From assembly GCF_000153185.1 (NCBI RefSeq), contig NZ_CH724154.1, positions 80,745 to 144,744 on the forward strand: a DNA stretch of 64,000 nt, read 5' to 3'. How positions within the stretch are numbered: position 1 is the stretch's first letter; the number at the start of each line of letters is the position of its first letter. The notes under the pieces are model-generated. The model did no database searches and was not told where the DNA came from. It worked only from the letters and a program-made list of their open reading frames with translations. Source of the stretch: Reinekea blandensis MED297. Its GTDB lineage: Bacteria > Pseudomonadota > Gammaproteobacteria > Pseudomonadales > Natronospirillaceae. The translations under genes were made by a program, and so were the position numbers. This document shows positions 19,637 to 29,545 of the stretch, piece after piece.

Positions 19637-20211
19637 CAACCCGAGCATTGATAACCGCATCCATTCTCAGTATTGGCCTGTTGTTAAGCAGTTGTGCCAC
19701 CATTACCGGCTCCGTCACTGATGAACCAATTGAGCCAGACCCGGAAGGCCGGACCATGGGCGAAGTCATCGATGATAAAAATCTGCGCACCCGACTGCAG
19801 GTGAATCTGGAAAAACTGGACAGCCGATACGCTGAGGCGAATGTTGAAATTCACGTCAATGCCGGGCTGGTGTTGCTTGTGGGCCAGGTACCCACGCCGG
19901 AACTTGTGCGTCAGGCCACTACATTGCTGAAAAACGATCCACAGGTTAACGCCATCCACAATCACCTCACGGCCGAACCTAATATCAGCACCGGCCTGAA
20001 AGCCAATGACCGTTGGTTGGCCATCAAAACGCGCTCGCGCATGTTCACCACCGATTACTTCCCGTCGTCCAAAATAGAAATCGTGGTGCAAAAAGGCATT
20101 GTGTACCTAATGGGGAGAGTCACGGAAGATACGGCAGAAGAGGCCGTTCGCATTGCCTCGGAGGTTAACGGCGTGCAAAAGGTTGTCATGGTGTTCCAAA
20201 TCATTTCTTGA
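19633..20211 (+). CDS. dolP: DolP (YraP) BON-domain outer-membrane lipoprotein
   Basis: DolP is a division-site outer-membrane lipoprotein that helps envelope integrity and BAM function. The 192-aa product has a lipoprotein signal ending LLLSSC (Cys21) and two BON domains, about 50-118 and 125-190. Each has the pattern of amphipathic strand, GLVLLVGQV or GIVYLMGRV, then helix. Overlaps diaA by 4 bp; last gene of the lpoA operon. Nothing unusual in sequence. Confidence 0.93.
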   Translation: MTTRALITASILSIGLLLSSCATITGSVTDEPIEPDPEGRTMGEVIDDKNLRTRLQVNLEKLDSRYAEANVEIHVNAGLVLLVGQVPTPELVRQATTLLKNDPQVNAIHNHLTAEPNISTGLKANDRWLAIKTRSRMFTTDYFPSSKIEIVVQKGIVYLMGRVTEDTAEEAVRIASEVNGVQKVVMVFQIIS

Positions 20212-20350
20212 TCCATATCAGAGCAAATTCCGCCTCCCCTTCTACGCTTAATCCAAGAGGTGCTCATAACATCTCAGCCCATGACCGGGAAGCATTCATC
20301 ATCTCCGGACCGGTCATGATTCGACTGACTCCGCCAAAGGAGGGAGATCA
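20212..20350. other. Spacer with a 9-bp inverted repeat
   Basis: The 139-bp spacer between dolP and the Usp gene contains CATGACCGG at 20280-20288 and its perfect inverse CCGGTCATG at 20310-20318, with a 21-nt loop and no T-run. It could be a transcript-end structure or an operator for the downstream gene. A strong AGGAGGGAG ribosome site lies just before 20351. Confidence 0.4.
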
Positions 20351-21238
20351 ATGTTTGAACACAAGCACATCATCGTATTGCTGGATCCGGCCGAGGAAAG
20401 CGCCGCCGCCGTTGAAAAGGCCGCAACACTGGCTCAACTCTCGGACAGCAAACTGACGCTGTTCAGCTCCGGTTATGACGGAGCGCTGAACTCCATCCAT
20501 CCGCATTCAGAAAACGCCCGGGATTCCTACTTATCAAGACTACTCGACGGCCTTGAAACCCTGGCAGACACGGCCCGCAGTAAAAACATTCAGGTTTCGA
20601 CGGAGGCCGTTTGGGATAAGCATGCCGGCACCGCCATGCTCAACTACTTGTCAGGCAATCCGGCCGATCTGGTGGTTAAAGCGACCCACCATCAAAACGT
20701 CATTCAGCGCACCTTCTTCAGTCAGACCGACTGGGAGCTGATCCGTCATTGCCCGGTGCCCCTGCTACTGACCAAAGCCACCGCCTGGCACGATAATATT
20801 ACCCTGACCGCAGCGGTCGATCCGGTTCGGACCAACGACAAACCGGATTTTCTGGACGACCATATCATTCAGTGCGGAACCGAAATGCGCAGCTTGCTGA
20901 ACGCTAAACTGCAGCTGCTGCATGTATACGACCCAACCCCCTTGATGATCTATCTCGACCAGCCCGCCATCAACTCGACCGATATTGGTGAAGAAATCCG
21001 GGTTCAACATCAGGAAGCGCTGGTCGAGTTAGCACAGAGTAAAGGCATCGACAAAGCCGATGCACGGCTGGAAATGGGCTCACCCGTGCAGGTAATACCG
21101 GATTATCTCTACGAGTACGACATCGACATCGTGATCATGGGTGCCGTCTCCCGGTCAGGCCTTGAACGCTGGCTATTAGGACACACCGCTGAAAAAGTAC
21201 TGGATCGAATCACCGTCGATATTCTGATCGCCAAATAA
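20351..21238 (+). CDS. uspE: Tandem universal stress protein, UspE-like
   Basis: The 295-aa product contains two Usp domains in tandem (about 1-145 and 150-295). The first half contains DLVVKATHHQNVIQR then SQTDWELIRHCPVPLL, very close to E. coli UspE. The C-terminal half ends in the typical Usp segment IVIMGAVSRSGLERWLLG, then HTAEKVLDRI. UspE affects motility, aggregation and stress survival in E. coli; the biochemical role is unclear. Translation should be strong given the near-perfect ribosome site (AGGAGGGAG). It stands alone between dolP and aroA. Confidence 0.82.
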   Translation: MFEHKHIIVLLDPAEESAAAVEKAATLAQLSDSKLTLFSSGYDGALNSIHPHSENARDSYLSRLLDGLETLADTARSKNIQVSTEAVWDKHAGTAMLNYLSGNPADLVVKATHHQNVIQRTFFSQTDWELIRHCPVPLLLTKATAWHDNITLTAAVDPVRTNDKPDFLDDHIIQCGTEMRSLLNAKLQLLHVYDPTPLMIYLDQPAINSTDIGEEIRVQHQEALVELAQSKGIDKADARLEMGSPVQVIPDYLYEYDIDIVIMGAVSRSGLERWLLGHTAEKVLDRITVDILIAK

Positions 21239-21382
21239 ACTTCATGGGCCGGCAACGGCCCGTTTCAGTTCTCCTCTGTTGCTTTTTTCACAAAACTACT
21301 TTGATTTCCGTTGTCTGCGGTGCAATACCGGTCCTTTCTGACATACAATCCCGCCATGACACAGACCACCATTCAGGACACC

Positions 21383-22669
21383 ATGGACACACTCGAGCTT
21401 CCAAAACTAAAGCGCGCGCAGGGCGAGGTCACCATTCCCGGCTCCAAAAGCCTGTCTAACCGTATTCTGCTGCTGGCCGCCCTCTGTCGCGGCACGACGA
21501 CCATCACCAACCTGCTGGACAGCGATGATGTCCGCCACATGCTGACCGCGCTGAAGCAGCTGGGTGTATCCTACACACTCAGCGACGATCGAACATATTG
21601 CACGCTCGAAGGCAAAGGCGGTCCGTTGGCCACTGGCCAGGATATCAGCTTGTTTTTGGGCAATGCGGGGACCGCCATGAGACCATTAGCTGCCGCACTG
21701 TGCATCGGTCAGGGAACGTTCCATCTGACGGGTGAAGAACGTATGTTCGAACGTCCCATTGGCGACTTGATCGAAGCGATGCGCCCTCTGGGCATTGACG
21801 TAAATTACGACGGCGAACCCGGCTATCCGCCCTTAACCATTCGCGCCCAATCGCTTAAGGCCGCAAAACTGCAGATCGATGGCAGCATTTCAAGCCAGTT
21901 TCTGACAGCGTTGTTAATGGCAGCCCCACTGCTTAAGTCGCGCATTGACATTGAGGTGATCGGTGAGCTGGTGTCAAAGCCCTATATCGATATTACCCTG
22001 GACGTCATGGCCCGCTTCGGCGTGACCGTCGAAAACCACAATTATCAGACCTTTACCGTACCTGCCGACCAGCAATATCAGTCTCCTGGTCGCATTCAGG
22101 TTGAAGGTGATGCCAGCAGCGCCAGTTACTTTCTGGCTGCCGGTGCTATTGGGCAGGGGCCGGTCAGGGTTCATGGCACCGGAACCGCATCGGTGCAGGG
22201 CGATGTACGCTTTGCTGAAGTATTGGAACAGATGGGTGCCAACGTTAACTGGTCTGAGCACTGGATCGAGGTCTCTGCATCGCAACGGCTGCAAGCCGTC
22301 GATCTTGACCTGAACCATATTCCCGACGCAGCGATGACCATTGCGGTCGCGGCGCTGTTCGCTGACGGTACCACCCGCATTCGAAACATCTACAACTGGC
22401 GGGTGAAAGAAACAGACCGCATTCACGCGATGGCTGCTGAACTGCGCAAGCTCGGTGCCGAGGTTGAGGAAGGCGACGACTACCTTCAGATCACCCCACC
22501 GGAAACGCTGACGCCGGCGGCGATAGACACCTACAACGACCACCGGATCGCCATGTGCTTTTCATTAGCTGCGTTCGGCACCGATGGATTGGTGATCAAT
22601 GATCCCGGTTGCACGGCCAAAACCTTCCCGGACTATTTTGACCGCTTCGCCAGTATTACCGACCAATAG
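21383..22669 (+). CDS. aroA: 3-phosphoshikimate 1-carboxyvinyltransferase (EPSP synthase)
   Basis: AroA makes EPSP from shikimate-3-phosphate and PEP, the sixth step of the shikimate pathway and the glyphosate target. Motifs: [16 protein letters not shown] at the N-terminus, [15 protein letters not shown] (the class I LGNAGTA motif), and the C-terminal [23 protein letters not shown] chose ATG 21383 (428 aa, [10 protein letters not shown]), which aligns with the E. coli N-terminus (427 aa) and has AGGA five bases upstream; ATGs at 21356 and 21311 would extend it. Class I motifs suggest it is glyphosate sensitive. The usual neighbours (tyrA, cmk, rpsA) are not beside it. Confidence 0.95.
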   Translation: MDTLELPKLKRAQGEVTIPGSKSLSNRILLLAALCRGTTTITNLLDSDDVRHMLTALKQLGVSYTLSDDRTYCTLEGKGGPLATGQDISLFLGNAGTAMRPLAAALCIGQGTFHLTGEERMFERPIGDLIEAMRPLGIDVNYDGEPGYPPLTIRAQSLKAAKLQIDGSISSQFLTALLMAAPLLKSRIDIEVIGELVSKPYIDITLDVMARFGVTVENHNYQTFTVPADQQYQSPGRIQVEGDASSASYFLAAGAIGQGPVRVHGTGTASVQGDVRFAEVLEQMGANVNWSEHWIEVSASQRLQAVDLDLNHIPDAAMTIAVAALFADGTTRIRNIYNWRVKETDRIHAMAAELRKLGAEVEEGDDYLQITPPETLTPAAIDTYNDHRIAMCFSLAAFGTDGLVINDPGCTAKTFPDYFDRFASITDQ

Positions 22670-22673
22670 GTCA

Positions 22674-22702
22674 CTGGCATGTGAACACTGAACCGATATA
22701 AT
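22674..22702 (+). promoter_or_regulatory. Predicted sigma70 promoter of ppa
   Basis: CTGGCA (22674-22679), a 17-bp spacer and a perfect TATAAT (22697-22702) lie 40 bp before the ppa start. This fits a strong constitutive promoter for an abundant enzyme. Confidence 0.65.
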
Positions 22703-22741
22703 GCAGCAGATTTTATCAGACGCTCTCAGGAGACCGACAAT

Positions 22742-23269
22742 ATGAGCTACAACCAGATCCCCGCTGGCAAGGATGTTCCGAACGACGTATACGTGGTTAT
22801 CGAAATCCCGGCCAATCACGATCCGATCAAGTACGAAATTGAGAAAGACTACGATGCCCTGATGGTTGACCGGTTTATGGCAACGCCAATGTTTTATCCG
22901 GCTAACTACGGCTACATCCCGAACACTCTGGCGGACGATGGCGATGCGGTTGACGTACTGGTTGTCACTCCTTACCCGGTCGTTCCCGGTTCAGTCATCC
23001 GTGCGCGTCCGGTCGGTGTACTGGAAATGACCGATGAAGCCGGTTCTGACGCGAAAGTCATTGCGGTACCACACGATAAACTGACAACCCTGTACAAAGA
23101 CGTTAAAGAAGCTACCGACCTGCCAGCACTGCTGCTGGAGCAGATCAAGCACTTCTTCGAGAACTACAAAGATCTTGAAACCGGCAAATGGGTAAAAGTG
23201 GACGGTTGGGCCGATGCTGAAAAAGCTCGCCAGATCATCACCGAGTCCTTCGATGCGGCTAAAAAATAA
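22742..23269 (+). CDS. ppa: Inorganic pyrophosphatase (family I)
   Basis: Ppa hydrolyses pyrophosphate to phosphate in the cytoplasm, pulling biosynthetic reactions forward. The 175-aa protein has the family I features [20 protein letters not shown] (signature DGDAVDVLV with metal-binding aspartates) and KVIAVPHDK. Length equals that of the E. coli enzyme (176). An AGGAG lies 9-10 bases before the ATG. It has its own predicted promoter and is followed by an intrinsic terminator. Confidence 0.98.
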   Translation: MSYNQIPAGKDVPNDVYVVIEIPANHDPIKYEIEKDYDALMVDRFMATPMFYPANYGYIPNTLADDGDAVDVLVVTPYPVVPGSVIRARPVGVLEMTDEAGSDAKVIAVPHDKLTTLYKDVKEATDLPALLLEQIKHFFENYKDLETGKWVKVDGWADAEKARQIITESFDAAKK

Positions 23270-23286
23270 GCGATCGATTGGATAAC

Positions 23287-23316
23287 AAAAAAAGGGAGCC
23301 ATCGGCTCCCTTTTTT
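23287..23316. terminator. Intrinsic terminator between convergent ppa and DUF2333 gene
   Basis: GGGAGCC (23294-23300), ATC loop, GGCTCCC (23304-23310), followed by TTTTTT and preceded by a run of A. The flanking A and T tracts let it work in both directions. Confidence 0.92.
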
Positions 23317-23333
23317 ATTGGCTGACGCATTGT

Positions 23334-24398
23334 TTAGCCGTTTTCCAGCAACTCGCGCAGGTCGATAATTGCGGCATTTGCGCGCGAGATGTAGTTTGCC
23401 ATGACCAGCGAATGATTCGGCAGCATACTGAAACCACCGCCATTCAAAATGAAAGGTGACCAGATCCCGGACTGGGTCGCTTCCAGTTCACGAATAATCT
23501 GCTGCAAGCTGACCAACGCATTTTTATCCTCCAGGACAGAAGCAAAATCAACTTCAACAGCTTTCAATATATGAATCAACGCCCAACTTGATCCACGCGC
23601 TTCAAAAAACACATTATCAACCTGGAACCGTGGCGTTTTTACCTGCTGTTGGTTTGCAGCCGGCGTGGATTGTTCAGCACCGCTGTCACCAGACAAATCC
23701 GTGTTGTATCGATGTTGACCAACCGATGCACTGAGCCGCTGTGACAGCGATCCTAAACGGGTTTCGACATCCCGCAACCAGCTGGACAGGTTATCAGAGC
23801 GAGCATAGAACTGTGCCTGCCCTTGAGCCGGGTCGGCCAATCGCTCCAGATAATCGTCGATGTGCCGTATGGCTGTCCGGTATTCGCCTTCAGTCGACGG
23901 CAACATCCAGCTGTTATGATCAAAATGCAGTAATGGCTCAGCTTTCGCCAGCGACGGATCTTCGGTCGATTGCGATTGCGAACGACTCATGTCTTTACGC
24001 AAGGCCCGGGACAGATCCCGAAGCTGAATGACCACGCCAAACTCCCAGCTAGGCATGTTATCGAGGATAATGGACGGTGGCGTGACATCGTTCGACAAGT
24101 ATCCACCTGGCTTGGTCAACAACGTATTTGTCAGGTCACGCAAGGTATAGGCTGTGGTATAGCCAACAACGGCCTGGCGTCCGGATGCCTGAGCCCCCTG
24201 CTCAGCCCGGATAACCACGTCATGCAAACCGGGTTCCTGGCTCCAATAGATGCCCAACGCTGTCCAAACGACCACCAGAGTTCCGAGCAAAACGGCCGTC
24301 CAGGTCTTCCAGGGACGCTTTTTACCGTTTTCCGATTCCTTGAACGAGCCTCGTTCACGGAGGCCATTCCACATTCTCATGAACTTTGCTTTGATCAT
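23334..24398 (-). CDS. DUF2333 family membrane-anchored protein
   Basis: I recognise this as the DUF2333 family of gammaproteobacteria; no function is established. The 354-aa product has a basic cytoplasmic N-terminus (about 30 residues), one membrane anchor at about 33-51 (WTAVLLGTLVVVWTALGIYW) and a large periplasmic, mainly helical region. Conserved-looking stretches are GYTTAYTLRDLTNTLLTKPGGYLSNDV, shown here as two parts around residue 78-105, and a C-terminal NHSLVMANYISRANAAI. AGGAG sits nine bases before the ATG at 24398. It is convergent with ppa and divergent from aroQ. Confidence 0.75.
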   Translation of the reverse strand: MIKAKFMRMWNGLRERGSFKESENGKKRPWKTWTAVLLGTLVVVWTALGIYWSQEPGLHDVVIRAEQGAQASGRQAVVGYTTAYTLRDLTNTLLTKPGGYLSNDVTPPSIILDNMPSWEFGVVIQLRDLSRALRKDMSRSQSQSTEDPSLAKAEPLLHFDHNSWMLPSTEGEYRTAIRHIDDYLERLADPAQGQAQFYARSDNLSSWLRDVETRLGSLSQRLSASVGQHRYNTDLSGDSGAEQSTPAANQQQVKTPRFQVDNVFFEARGSSWALIHILKAVEVDFASVLEDKNALVSLQQIIRELEATQSGIWSPFILNGGGFSMLPNHSLVMANYISRANAAIIDLRELLENG

Positions 24399-24583
24399 CC
24401 TGAATCACTCCTGAAACTATGCCGGTGAGACTAGCCCGACCGGTACTCAATGCCAATAGCCCAAGCGTCATAAGTGCGTCACCCGTCGGATAAAATTGCT
24501 GGCGCTGATTCCTGAATCGCCCCAATCGACCACCCATACGCGATTTTATGAACATTTTTCACAACTCAAATGCGCCGTTCGAG

Positions 24584-24612
24584 TTGTCAGGAAAACTTAT
24601 CCTAATTATCGT
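24584..24612 (+). promoter_or_regulatory. Candidate promoter of aroQ-accB-accC
   Basis: TTGTCA (24584-24589), 17-bp spacer, TATCGT (24607-24612). A 7-bp inverted repeat, ACAACTC and GAGTTGT, ends inside the -35 element and could be an operator. The divergent DUF2333 gene must also be served from this 283-bp region. Confidence 0.45.
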
Positions 24613-24681
24613 GTCCTGATAGTTGCTATTTCGCTGAATTTCGCGACAAATATGTCAACTTCAATTTTTTTCAGGTGAACT

Positions 24682-25122
24682 ATGGCAAAGCTTCTGCTGC
24701 TGAACGGACCCAATCTGAACCTCCTCGGGCAGCGCGAACCCGACATATACGGCCACGAAACGCTGTCAGATATAGAACGGAACGCTCAGGAAAAGGCAGC
24801 AACACTCGGGCATCAACTCGATTACCTGCAGAGTAACCATGAAGGGGTTCTGGTGGATCGTATCCATCAGACGCTGACCGACGGTACCGACATGATTCTG
24901 TTCAACCCGGGCGCTTTCACACACACCAGCATCGCTCTGCGCGATGCACTGGCGGGTGTAAAACGGCCGTTTATTGAACTGCACCTGTCAAACGTACACG
25001 CACGCGAAGACTTTCGCCATCACTCCTATCTTGCCCCATTGGCAGTCGGAGTCATCGCCGGATTCGGATCAAACAGTTATGCGCTTGCCATCGAGGCAGC
25101 GGATCACTATTTAAAGAAATAA
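24682..25122 (+). CDS. aroQ: 3-dehydroquinate dehydratase, type II
   Basis: AroQ converts 3-dehydroquinate to 3-dehydroshikimate in the shikimate pathway. The 146-aa type II enzyme shows [20 protein letters not shown] (with the catalytic Tyr), the loop Arg, [17 protein letters not shown] and [12 protein letters not shown]. It is dodecameric in known examples. It leads the aroQ-accB-accC operon, a common gammaproteobacterial arrangement, 28 bp before accB. Confidence 0.97.
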   Translation: MAKLLLLNGPNLNLLGQREPDIYGHETLSDIERNAQEKAATLGHQLDYLQSNHEGVLVDRIHQTLTDGTDMILFNPGAFTHTSIALRDALAGVKRPFIELHLSNVHAREDFRHHSYLAPLAVGVIAGFGSNSYALAIEAADHYLKK

Positions 25123-25150
25123 ACCATCTATCAGACTGAGGGTTAACTCA

Positions 25151-25621
25151 ATGGACATTCGTAAAGTTAAAAAACTGATTGAATTGCTGGAAGAATCCAA
25201 TATCGACGAAATCGAGATTGCTGAAGGAGAAGAGTCGATTCGCATCAGTCGAACTTCACGAATTACTGCGCCTGCCGCACCGGCGCATTACGCCGTACCT
25301 GCAGCAGCACCCGTTTCAGCGCCAGCGCCGGCGCCGGCACAGGCACCTGCCGCGCCCGCAGAACCGGCCGCACCAGCCGCTCCGGCGGATCATGCCGTTA
25401 AATCGCCAATGGTCGGTACTTTTTATCGATCACCGTCGCCAACCAGCGGCCCCTTCGTCGAAGTGGGTCAGAAAGTCAGTGCCGGCGACACCATTTGCAT
25501 TGTTGAAGCCATGAAAATGATGAATCAGATTGAAGCGGATAAGAGCGGCACCATCACCGCTATTCTGGTCGAAAACGGCGAGCCGGTTGAGTTTGACCAG
25601 CCGCTTGTGACCATCGCCTAA
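25151..25621 (+). CDS. accB: Biotin carboxyl carrier protein of acetyl-CoA carboxylase
   Basis: AccB carries biotin for acetyl-CoA carboxylase, the first step of fatty acid synthesis. The 156-aa protein has a short N-terminal helical region, a flexible Ala/Pro linker (about residues 40-80, repeats of AP/AAP), and the biotinyl domain from about 83 onward. Lys122 in the EAMKMMN motif is the biotinylation site. The thumb region ([13 protein letters not shown]) is present. 12 bp separate it from accC. Confidence 0.98.
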   Translation: MDIRKVKKLIELLEESNIDEIEIAEGEESIRISRTSRITAPAAPAHYAVPAAAPVSAPAPAPAQAPAAPAEPAAPAAPADHAVKSPMVGTFYRSPSPTSGPFVEVGQKVSAGDTICIVEAMKMMNQIEADKSGTITAILVENGEPVEFDQPLVTIA

Positions 25622-25633
25622 GCGGGGACCGAC

Positions 25634-26980
25634 ATGCTGAATAAAGTACTGATCGCAAATCGCGGTGAGATCGCACTGCGGATTCTCCGGGCGTGCAAAG
25701 AGTTAGGCATTAAAACCGTCGCAGTCCATTCGACGGCAGACCGCGAACTCAAGCACGTCAAACTGGCAGACGAAGCCGTATGCATCGGGCCCGCCTCCTC
25801 AACAGAGAGTTACCTGAACATTCCGGCCATCATTGCCGCCGCTGAGGTCACCGATGCGGATGCTATCCACCCCGGATATGGCTTCCTGGCGGAACGAGCC
25901 GATTTCGCCGAACAGATCGAAAAGTCTGGCTTCAAGTTCATTGGCCCCACGGCGGATGTCATCCGTTTGATGGGCGATAAGGTATCGGCCATTGAGGCGA
26001 TGAAAAAAGCCGGCGTCCCAACGGTACCGGGCTCTGACGGCCCGGTTCCGAAAGATCCGACACGATGCAAGGAAATCGCTCAACGTATTGGCTACCCCGT
26101 CATCATCAAAGCCGCTGCCGGCGGTGGTGGTCGCGGTATGCGAGTGGTCCATGAAGAAAAGGACCTGATCGGGTCAATAGAAGTCACTCAGTCTGAAGCC
26201 GCATCCGCTTTTGGCGATGGCACGGTTTATATGGAGAAATTCCTGACCAATCCGCGCCACGTCGAAATTCAGGTGATCGCCGATGGCCAGGGCAATGCCA
26301 TTCATTTGGGCGATCGGGATTGCTCGCTGCAGCGTCGACACCAGAAAGTACTGGAAGAAGCACCGGCTCCACATATTGATCCGGATGCACGAGCCAAGGT
26401 TCAGGAAGCTTGCGTGAATGCCTGCATCAATATTCATTACCGCGGCGCAGGCACCTTCGAGTTCCTGTACGAGGATGGGCATTTCTACTTTATTGAAATG
26501 AACACCCGTGTGCAGGTTGAGCACCCCGTTTCTGAAATGGTTACCGGCGTTGATATCATCAAAGAACAGCTGATCATCGCATCCGGCATGCCACTGTCAC
26601 TGAAACAGGAAGACATAAAGATTGTCGGTCATGCTTTTGAATGCCGTATCAACGCGGAAGATCCTTCGACCTTTATGCCCAGCCCCGGCCGAATTACGCA
26701 ATTTCATTCACCCGGCGGTCTTGGCGTCCGGTGGGACTCTCATATCTACAGTGGGTACACCGTACCACCGTTCTATGACTCGATGATCGGCAAACTGATC
26801 ACCTTTGCACCGACACGGGCGGAAGCGCTGCTGCGCATGAGTTCGGCATTGGATGAACTGGTCGTGAATGGCATTAAAACCAACACCGACCTGCAAAAAC
26901 GCTTGGTACAGGATCCACAGTTCGCGAAAGGTGGCGTCAACATCCATTACCTTGAGAAAAAACTCGCAGACGAACAGTGA
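25634..26980 (+). CDS. accC: Biotin carboxylase subunit of acetyl-CoA carboxylase
   Basis: AccC carboxylates biotin on AccB using ATP and bicarbonate. The 448-aa ATP-grasp enzyme shows [20 protein letters not shown], the glycine-rich loop [14 protein letters not shown], the metal-binding [20 protein letters not shown] and the C-terminal biotin carboxylase domain. Length matches E. coli (449). Start ATG 25634. A long hairpin follows the stop codon. Confidence 0.98.
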   Translation: MLNKVLIANRGEIALRILRACKELGIKTVAVHSTADRELKHVKLADEAVCIGPASSTESYLNIPAIIAAAEVTDADAIHPGYGFLAERADFAEQIEKSGFKFIGPTADVIRLMGDKVSAIEAMKKAGVPTVPGSDGPVPKDPTRCKEIAQRIGYPVIIKAAAGGGGRGMRVVHEEKDLIGSIEVTQSEAASAFGDGTVYMEKFLTNPRHVEIQVIADGQGNAIHLGDRDCSLQRRHQKVLEEAPAPHIDPDARAKVQEACVNACINIHYRGAGTFEFLYEDGHFYFIEMNTRVQVEHPVSEMVTGVDIIKEQLIIASGMPLSLKQEDIKIVGHAFECRINAEDPSTFMPSPGRITQFHSPGGLGVRWDSHIYSGYTVPPFYDSMIGKLITFAPTRAEALLRMSSALDELVVNGIKTNTDLQKRLVQDPQFAKGGVNIHYLEKKLADEQ

Positions 26981-26986
26981 GTTCCC

Positions 26987-27015
26987 TTGCCCCTCTCTCG
27001 TTTTGAGAGGGGCAA
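26987..27015 (+). terminator. Strong hairpin after accC, no U-run
   Basis: TTGCCCCTCTC (26987-26997), 7-nt loop, GAGAGGGGCAA (27005-27015): a perfect 11-bp stem 6 bp after the accC stop. The following bases (ACCCCTTA) are not T-rich, so it may block 3' exonucleases or attenuate rather than terminate fully. Confidence 0.5.
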
Positions 27016-27069
27016 ACCCCTTACCCATCAAGTATACTCTCCCGACTTTCATCAACAGTCGTAGATGCC

Positions 27070-27960
27070 ATGCCCTGGTTACAAATCCGAATCCCAACCG
27101 TACCTGAACACACTGAAACCCTCGAAGACGCCCTACTGGTTGCCGGTTGCCAGGCCGTCACCCTACTGGATACCGCTGACAAACCGGTTTTTGAGCCCAT
27201 CCGCGGAACCACGCCCTTATGGGAACACACAACCGTCCAGGGTTTGTTTGAACATTCCGTTTCAGCCGACGCGTTGGTTCAGGAAATCACACAGCTGGCA
27301 GAGAGCGAACACCTGAACATCGGTGACATCAGTACAGAGATCCTTGAAGACAAGGACTGGGAGCGCGAGTGGATGGACAACTTCCAACCCATTCCCTGCG
27401 GCGACCGTCTGTGCATTGTACCTTCTTGGTTAGAGGTTTCTTCTGATCACGAGGTCAACCTTCGCCTGGACCCCGGTCTGGCGTTTGGCACCGGGACCCA
27501 CCCAACCACATTTCTGTGCCTGCGTTGGTTGAGTGCGTTAGAGACACCGCCAAAACAGGTCCTCGATTTTGGTTGCGGCTCTGGCATTCTCGGATTGGCA
27601 TCCTTATTACTCGGTGCCAACCATATGGATGGTATCGACATTGATCCACAAGCGATTACGGCGACCCGTAACAATGCCGAACTGAACCAGATCAGCCCGG
27701 ATCGCTATCGGGTAACCACGGATACGTCTGTTCTGGACGACCAATACGACCTGGTCCTCGCCAACATCCTCGCCGGAACCCTCTGTGATCTCAAAGACTC
27801 TATAATCGAACGATTAAGCCCGAACGGCCATCTGGTTCTTTCCGGCATACTGGAACACCAGGCCGCCGAGGTACAACGCGCCTATGACGCGCAGATTGCT
27901 TTTTCAGAACCTGAGGTTCAGGATGGCTGGGTCTGCCTGAGCGGAAAGCGCCGACAATAA
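27070..27960 (+). CDS. prmA: Ribosomal protein L11 methyltransferase PrmA
   Basis: PrmA trimethylates several amino groups of ribosomal protein L11. The 296-aa protein has an N-terminal substrate-recognition domain (MPWLQIRIPTVPEH) and a class I SAM-dependent domain with LDPGLAFGTGTHPTT, VLDFGCGSGILGLAS and DLVLANILAGTL (the NI/NP-type motif). Length matches E. coli (293). No clear ribosome site precedes the ATG. TATACT at 27033-27038 is a candidate -10 with no good -35. Confidence 0.96.
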   Translation: MPWLQIRIPTVPEHTETLEDALLVAGCQAVTLLDTADKPVFEPIRGTTPLWEHTTVQGLFEHSVSADALVQEITQLAESEHLNIGDISTEILEDKDWEREWMDNFQPIPCGDRLCIVPSWLEVSSDHEVNLRLDPGLAFGTGTHPTTFLCLRWLSALETPPKQVLDFGCGSGILGLASLLLGANHMDGIDIDPQAITATRNNAELNQISPDRYRVTTDTSVLDDQYDLVLANILAGTLCDLKDSIIERLSPNGHLVLSGILEHQAAEVQRAYDAQIAFSEPEVQDGWVCLSGKRRQ

Positions 27961-28021
27961 TTCATTTTGGTAAGACAATTGCTTTCACTTGAGAGCTTTC
28001 TTAAACTTCGCTTGATAAGCT

Positions 28022-28027
28022 TATAAT
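28022..28027 (+). promoter_or_regulatory. Candidate -10 element of the DUF3426 gene
   Basis: A perfect TATAAT lies 65 bp before the start at 28092, embedded in the short palindrome ATAAGCTTAT. The -35 region (TTAAAC at 28001 or CTTAAA at 28000) is weak. Confidence 0.4.
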
Positions 28028-28091
28028 TTATAACGGATCGGGCCCGACGGGGCCTTACGTTACAGCATGGACTGCCAGGACAAATCGACCC

Positions 28092-29414
28092 ATGGCCGAA
28101 TCATTTATTACACGCTGCCCTCATTGCGGCACTTCATTTCGCGTCAGAAATGAGCAACTGTCCGTCGCCAACGGCTCTGTCCGCTGTGGTGCCTGCCTGC
28201 AGGTTTTCAGTGCCCGGAACCATGTGGTCACCACGTCAATCCCCGCGCAACAGCCGGTAAAGCCGGGAACACAGTCCAAGTCGCCTCAAACACCTAAACC
28301 AGCGGCCAAGCGACCGGCTCAGAGTGCCCCCAAGAAAGCGTCAGCTGCTGCGAAACCGAAGGCACCACCGCCTTCGCCCAAACCAACACAGGAAGATTTT
28401 CGGTTCGTTGCAGACGACGATGACGATGCTGAGTTTCTGTTTTCGGATGCCGACGACGAAGATTTCATCTTCGATGACAATGCCGACAGTTCCCTGTTTG
28501 ATGATGACGAGGACAAAGATGACGGTCTGGGTGAGCTCTCCGATAGCTTCCTGAGCCTGAACAGTGATAGCCCATCAAAGCGGAACACGGACCATTTTCA
28601 GCAGGAATCTCAAGCGCTGGAAGAAGAGTTTCTCGACGACCCGGAAGAAAATGACGAGAGCTGGGCTGAGTCCATGCTCGAAGAAATTGAAAAGGAAGAC
28701 CGGATCTCAACCCGACCAAAGGCCGACTTCAGTCAGACTCAGAACCATCAGGAGAACGCCTTCGATCTGCATGCACAGGCCCCGCAGCAGCGAACACAAT
28801 CGCGCATGCAATCCGAGTTCGAACGAGAACTCAACATTGGTGACTTTGACACCGGATCAACCGCCTCTCGCGTCGTTAACCGAGCCAGTCAGGAGATTGA
28901 ACTCGACTTCCACATGGAAGAGCGACTGCATCGCTTACGACCATTGGGATGGCTCCTGATCGCACTGCTGCTTGTTCTGCTGGCCATTCAGGTCGCCTGG
29001 GCGTTCCGGGAACCTTATGCACGAATGGATCAATGGCGCGGCCTCTACCAGACCGGCTGTGACCTGGTTGGCTGTACACTCCCAGAACAGGTCGATCTGG
29101 AGTCGATACGCTCTTCCGTACTGGTCAGGGATCATAAGGACTCGCAACTTAACGATGTGCAAATGGTCGATGTGGTTCTCACCAACCGCGCGCCTTTTAA
29201 ACAGCCATTCCCGCAAATCATCATGCGCTATACCGACGTCAATGGGCAGTTGGTCGCCGATCAGTTACTGATGCCGGAAAACTATCTCAAAGGGGAAATG
29301 ACCGGGGTGCGGCTAATGCCAATGAACACCCGGGTTTATATCTCCTTTCCTATTCAACGACCGCCAGCCAATGCGGTCAATTATCAGCTGGTTTTGCAGC
29401 GTAACGGCGGCTGA
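28092..29414 (+). CDS. Zinc-ribbon and DUF3426 single-pass membrane protein
   Basis: The family is known (MJ0042-type zinc finger plus DUF3426), the function is not. The 440-aa product begins with a four-Cys zinc ribbon, Cys9/Cys12 and Cys32/Cys35 (CPHC, CGAC). A Lys/Pro/Ala-rich linker (55-100) follows, then a very acidic stretch (about 101-150, many DDD and DDED runs). A Gln/Glu-rich low-complexity region comes next, one membrane segment at about 287-306, and a C-terminal DUF3426 domain that should be periplasmic. It lies between prmA and dusB-fis, a setting typical of Pseudomonas relatives. A hairpin follows the gene. Confidence 0.82.
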   Translation: MAESFITRCPHCGTSFRVRNEQLSVANGSVRCGACLQVFSARNHVVTTSIPAQQPVKPGTQSKSPQTPKPAAKRPAQSAPKKASAAAKPKAPPPSPKPTQEDFRFVADDDDDAEFLFSDADDEDFIFDDNADSSLFDDDEDKDDGLGELSDSFLSLNSDSPSKRNTDHFQQESQALEEEFLDDPEENDESWAESMLEEIEKEDRISTRPKADFSQTQNHQENAFDLHAQAPQQRTQSRMQSEFERELNIGDFDTGSTASRVVNRASQEIELDFHMEERLHRLRPLGWLLIALLLVLLAIQVAWAFREPYARMDQWRGLYQTGCDLVGCTLPEQVDLESIRSSVLVRDHKDSQLNDVQMVDVVLTNRAPFKQPFPQIIMRYTDVNGQLVADQLLMPENYLKGEMTGVRLMPMNTRVYISFPIQRPPANAVNYQLVLQRNGG

Positions 29415-29436
29415 GTCTCAGACGAAAAGATTATCT

Positions 29437-29482
29437 AAAACCCTGTATTCATTGCTTTTTTTCACTAATGAAGCAGGGTTTT
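29437..29482 (+). terminator. Putative terminator after the DUF3426 gene
   Basis: AAAACCCTG (29437-29445) pairs with CAGGGTTTT (29474-29482); inside, TTCATT (29448-29453) pairs with AATGAA (29467-29472). The stem has small bulges and ends in TTTT. Confidence 0.55.
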
Positions 29483-29545
29483 CGGTCGCTGACCAATTGG
29501 TTAGAAATTTCAGTCAAAAAAAGTTCATTTTCCTTTCTGTCAAGC

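Noticed and set aside
25260-25400. Repeat-like Ala/Pro codons in accB as a tandem repeat locus
   Set aside because: This is the normal flexible linker of the biotin carrier protein.
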